Position numbers and translations under genes: made by a program. Shown in pieces: positions 5,017 to 6,445 of a stretch of DNA of 6,445 nt (its first letter is position 1; each line of letters begins with the position of its first letter). This DNA is from Sulfuricella sp. GTDB taxonomy: Bacteria > Pseudomonadota > Gammaproteobacteria > Burkholderiales > Sulfuricellaceae. The notes beneath the pieces are model-generated. The model made no database searches. It worked only from the letters and a program-made list of their open reading frames with translations, and was not told the origin of the DNA. The stretch spans positions 1 to 6,445 of the forward strand of contig JAUYSN010000441.1 in assembly GCA_030696235.1 (NCBI GenBank), given 5' to 3'.

Positions 5017-5553
5017 ATGGCCAAATTCTATCCCGCCCTCGACGACAACCTCAAAGCCTTCATCGCACGGCAGCACATCTTCTTCGTCGCCACCGCACCC
5101 GATGACGGACGCATCAACCTCTCGCCCAAGGGGCTGGACGGCTTGCGCGTGCTGGACGACAAGCACGTGGCCTATCTCGACCTCACCGGCAGCGGCAACG
5201 AAACCGCCGCCCACCTGCTGGCGGACGGGCGCATGACCCTGATGTTCTGCGCCTTCGAGGGCGACCACCTGATCCTGCGCCTGTATGGCCGGGGGCGCGC
5301 CATCAAGCCGGGCGATTCCGAATGGGCAACGCTCGCACCGCTATTCCCCAACCTGCCCGGCACGCGCCAGATCATCCTGCTCGACATCGAATCGCTGCAA
5401 ACTTCCTGCGGCGCCGGCGTGCCCCTCTACACCTATACTGGAGAACGAGAGGCGCTGCTGCGCTGGCTGGAAAAGAAAGGCGAACAGGGTGTGCGCGACT
5501 ACCAGCACGAAAAGAACCGGATCAGCATCGACGGCCTGCCGACAGGCCTTTAA
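5017..5553 (+). CDS. Pyridoxamine 5'-phosphate oxidase-like flavin-binding protein
   Basis: This 178-residue protein has the PNPOx-like split-barrel signature, a fold that usually binds FMN and sometimes F420 or heme. Recognisable stretches are FIARQHIFFVATAP (15-28), GRINLSPKGLD (31-41), VAYLDLTGSGNETAAHLL (51-68), GRMTLMFCAFEG (71-82) and LRLYGRGRAI (88-97). The C-terminal third (SCGAGVPLYTY, 130-140) is typical of a widespread uncharacterised branch rather than PdxH itself, so vitamin B6 synthesis should not be assumed; reduction of a small substrate is possible. It should be cytosolic, with no signal peptide. ATG 5017 matches the family N-terminus, but the nearest AAAGG (4999-5003) is 13 nt away; the in-frame TTG at 5008 and GTG at 4993 are weaker alternatives, and the GTG lies in the repeat. 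The stop codon lies in the TTTAA duplication bordering the next element. Confidence 0.85.
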   Translation: MAKFYPALDDNLKAFIARQHIFFVATAPDDGRINLSPKGLDGLRVLDDKHVAYLDLTGSGNETAAHLLADGRMTLMFCAFEGDHLILRLYGRGRAIKPGDSEWATLAPLFPNLPGTRQIILLDIESLQTSCGAGVPLYTYTGEREALLRWLEKKGEQGVRDYQHEKNRISIDGLPTGL

Positions 5554-5719
5554 ACCTATAAACGGCAATTTACCGCCAAGGACGCAAAGGAACGCAAGGT
5601 AAAACAAAGGGATCGATAGTTTCTTCTTTCCACCTGCTGAGTGAGCCACCCGTAATTCGTAACAGATTGCCTTACCTCGCGTCCTTTGCGCCCTTTGCGG
5701 TTCAATAGATTTTTTTAGG
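5554..5719 (-). mobile_element. MITE-like element, full copy B (reverse)
   Basis: This copy of about 166 bp is in inverted orientation to the copy at 6001-6164. By hand alignment of about 160 bp I count some 18 mismatches and a single one-base gap (close to 88% identity). Its own imperfect terminal arms are 5572-5602 (ACCGCCAAGGACG...AAGGTAA) and 5672-5701. The ends are CCTATAAACGGC and TTTTTTTAGG. The direct repeat TTTAA lies at 5549-5553 and 5720-5724, a likely target duplication that includes the stop codon of the flavoprotein gene. On the + strand the palindrome is followed shortly by seven T's (5710-5716), so it could also end transcription from upstream. It has no coding capacity. Confidence 0.8.
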
Positions 5720-5725
5720 TTTAAG

Positions 5726-5731
5726 AGGAGG
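5726..5731 (+). promoter_or_regulatory. Strong ribosome binding site of the lipoprotein gene
   Basis: AGGAGG (within AAGAGGAGGA, 5723-5732) lies 7 nt before ATG 5739 and is the best Shine-Dalgarno match in the window. It sits immediately outside element B. Confidence 0.85.
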
Positions 5732-5738
5732 AAATACA

Positions 5739-5966
5739 ATGAAACACATCGGACTGATCGTTTTACTGCTAGCCACGGCGCTGCTCACAGCCTGCGAACA
5801 AAAGCCCTACCAGCCGCCAGTGCCGCACACCGAACCCGACAAATCCGCCACCAAGCTGTTCGAGCCGCAGCGCGAAGCGCTGGACAAGGCCAAGGGCGTG
5901 GAGAAGACGGTCGAACAGGCGAGCCAGGAGCGGGAGGAAGCCGCCGGAAAAGCCCCCGGCTACTAA
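5739..5966 (+). CDS. Small lipoprotein, function unknown
   Basis: This 75-residue precursor has a lipoprotein signal peptide: MKH, a hydrophobic stretch (4-16) and the lipobox LTAC with Cys19 as the predicted lipidated residue. Mature length is 57 residues. After Cys come EQKPYQPPVPHTEP, a proline-rich linker, then a charged segment (about 34-70, KSATKLFEPQREALDKAKGVEKTVEQASQEREEAAGK) that should form one amphipathic helix, possibly a short coiled coil. Glu at position +2 after Cys, rather than Asp, is compatible with outer-membrane sorting. I do not recognise a named family. The strong ribosome binding site suggests good translation. The gene sits between two inverted copies of the same MITE-like element; without them it would form a tight unit with the flavoprotein gene upstream. 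The lipoprotein call is firm, the function unknown. Confidence 0.85.
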   Translation: MKHIGLIVLLLATALLTACEQKPYQPPVPHTEPDKSATKLFEPQREALDKAKGVEKTVEQASQEREEAAGKAPGY

Positions 5967-5995
5967 GCGCCAGATTTCCTTGGCCTGGAAGGGCA

Positions 5996-6000
5996 ATGAT
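5996..6000 (+). repeat. Left copy of ATGAT target-site duplication
   Basis: ATGAT here is repeated at 6165-6169, exactly on the two borders of element C. GGAAGGG (5987-5993) precedes this copy. It looks like the original start codon region of the downstream gene, now followed by element sequence. Confidence 0.55.
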
Positions 6001-6164
6001 CCTAAAAAAGCTATTGAACCGCCAAGGACGCAAAGGACGCGAGGTAAGACAATATGTTACTGATTACTGGTAGCTCACCCAGCAGGTGGAAAGAAGAAAC
6101 CATCTATCCATTTGTTTTTCCCTTGCGTTCCTTTGCGGCCTTAGCGGTGAATTGCCGTTTCTAG
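6001..6164 (+). mobile_element. MITE-like element, full copy C (forward)
   Basis: This 164-bp element begins CCTAAAAAAGCTATTG and ends GCCGTTTCTAG. Imperfect terminal arms lie at 6018-6047 (ACCGCCAAGGACG...GAGGTAA) and about 6118-6148 (inverted, ...CCTTAGCGGT). The central part, including CAGCAGGTGGAAAGAAGAAAC, is shared with copy B. It is flanked on both sides by ATGAT. It contains no transposase, so movement would need an enzyme encoded elsewhere. It accounts for nearly all of the 198-bp gap after the lipoprotein gene. Confidence 0.82.
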
Positions 6165-6445
6165 ATGATTCGACTAACCAAATCATTAAACGCCTGGGGA
6201 ACCGCTGATTTTGAAGGCATTCTCAAAACGGAAATCGAGCAACTGGATGCTGAACAGCTACCCTTGCAGCAGGGATTATCAACCAGCAGCTATGCCTTGG
6301 ATGACAAACTCAATGTGCGGATTATCAGCGTTTCCGAGGAAGCCAATTTAATACGTGCAAAAGTCGGCATTTTTTATTCAGGAATTATTGCCGGCTGCAG
6401 TTGTGCGGACGACCCCACGCCTGTCGAGGAACAGAATGAGTACTG
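6165..6445 (+). CDS. Conserved-looking protein of unknown function, N-terminal part
   Basis: An open frame begins at ATG 6165 and runs to the window edge, giving 93 codons plus two bases without a stop. It reads MIRLTKSLNAWGTADFEGIL, then an acidic helical stretch, a beta-rich part (LNVRIISVSEEANLIRAKVGIFYSGIIAG, 49-77) and the motif CSCADDPTP (78-86) followed by NEY. Cys78 and Cys80 and the two Asp could bind a metal, but that is a guess; I do not recognise a named family. No signal peptide is visible. Codon use is AT-richer than its neighbours (several TTA, an ATA). Element C ends directly at the ATG and there is no Shine-Dalgarno sequence, so present expression is doubtful or depends on the element. 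The coding nature is supported by length, composition and a plausible fold. Confidence 0.7.
   Translation, partial: MIRLTKSLNAWGTADFEGILKTEIEQLDAEQLPLQQGLSTSSYALDDKLNVRIISVSEEANLIRAKVGIFYSGIIAGCSCADDPTPVEEQNEY

Noticed and set aside
5667..5716. Classical rho-independent terminator at the T7 run after the flavoprotein gene
   Set aside because: No compact GC hairpin immediately precedes the T's; only the long element palindrome does, so this is recorded as a possibility under element B and not as a terminator.
5554..6164. CRISPR-like array from the repeated CGCAAAGGACG units
   Set aside because: The repeats are inverted, not regularly spaced direct repeats with unique spacers, and no cas gene is present.
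5554..6164. Composite transposon carrying the lipoprotein gene
   Set aside because: No outer target duplication common to both ends is seen; each copy has its own 5-bp duplication, which fits two independent insertions better.

Overview
The window looks like a chromosomal segment of a betaproteobacterium, possibly a member of Nitrosomonadales. That reading rests on the gene order rpoN-hpf-ptsN-hprK-rapZ, on the protein sequences, and on GC-rich coding with little use of rare codons. The order assignment is inference, because nothing in the window fixes a genus. All recognised genes are on the + strand.

Region 1 (1-3078) is the sigma-54/PTS-Ntr cluster. It holds the 3' end of rpoN (sigma-54), hpf (ribosome hibernation factor), ptsN (EIIA-Ntr), hprK (HPr kinase/phosphorylase) and rapZ. 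The rapZ frame is interrupted by one in-frame TAA at codon 72, with otherwise intact family sequence on both sides and no frameshift. Region 2 (3143-4209) replaces the PTS genes often found next in this cluster with a membrane-anchored NusG-domain-II protein and a Gx-type integral membrane protein. Region 3 (4242-4880) is ubiX (flavin prenyltransferase). Region 4 (5017-6445) holds a PNPOx-like flavin-binding protein, a small lipoprotein, and the start of an unrecognised protein with a CSCADDPTP motif.

The most striking feature is the gaps. Nearly every gene boundary after hpf carries a palindromic element, and these belong to several unrelated designs. (i) A 17-bp perfect inverted repeat straddles the ptsN stop. 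(ii) A two-hairpin REP-like element (CCCTCTCCC/GGGCGAGGG) occurs twice, in opposite orientation, at 1144-1200 and 3081-3140. (iii) A 14-bp perfect inverted repeat surrounds the hprK/rapZ junction. (iv) A MITE-like element with CGCAAAGGACG-type terminal arms occurs three times: a short copy at 3560-3651 and two full copies of about 165 bp at 5554-5719 (reverse) and 6001-6164 (forward). (v) An element with 10-bp AACCACGAAT termini lies at 4860-4998 and supplies the last codons of ubiX.

The two full MITE-like copies lie on either side of the small lipoprotein gene. Each is bounded by a 5-bp direct repeat (TTTAA and ATGAT). Removing them on paper, with one copy of each direct repeat, restores a compact three-gene unit. 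The flavoprotein stop would lie 14 nt before the lipoprotein ATG, with the Shine-Dalgarno sequence between them. The lipoprotein stop would lie 29 nt before the ATG of the last gene. This suggests that an operon was broken up by two insertions. I see no CRISPR array, tRNA, rRNA or transposase gene.
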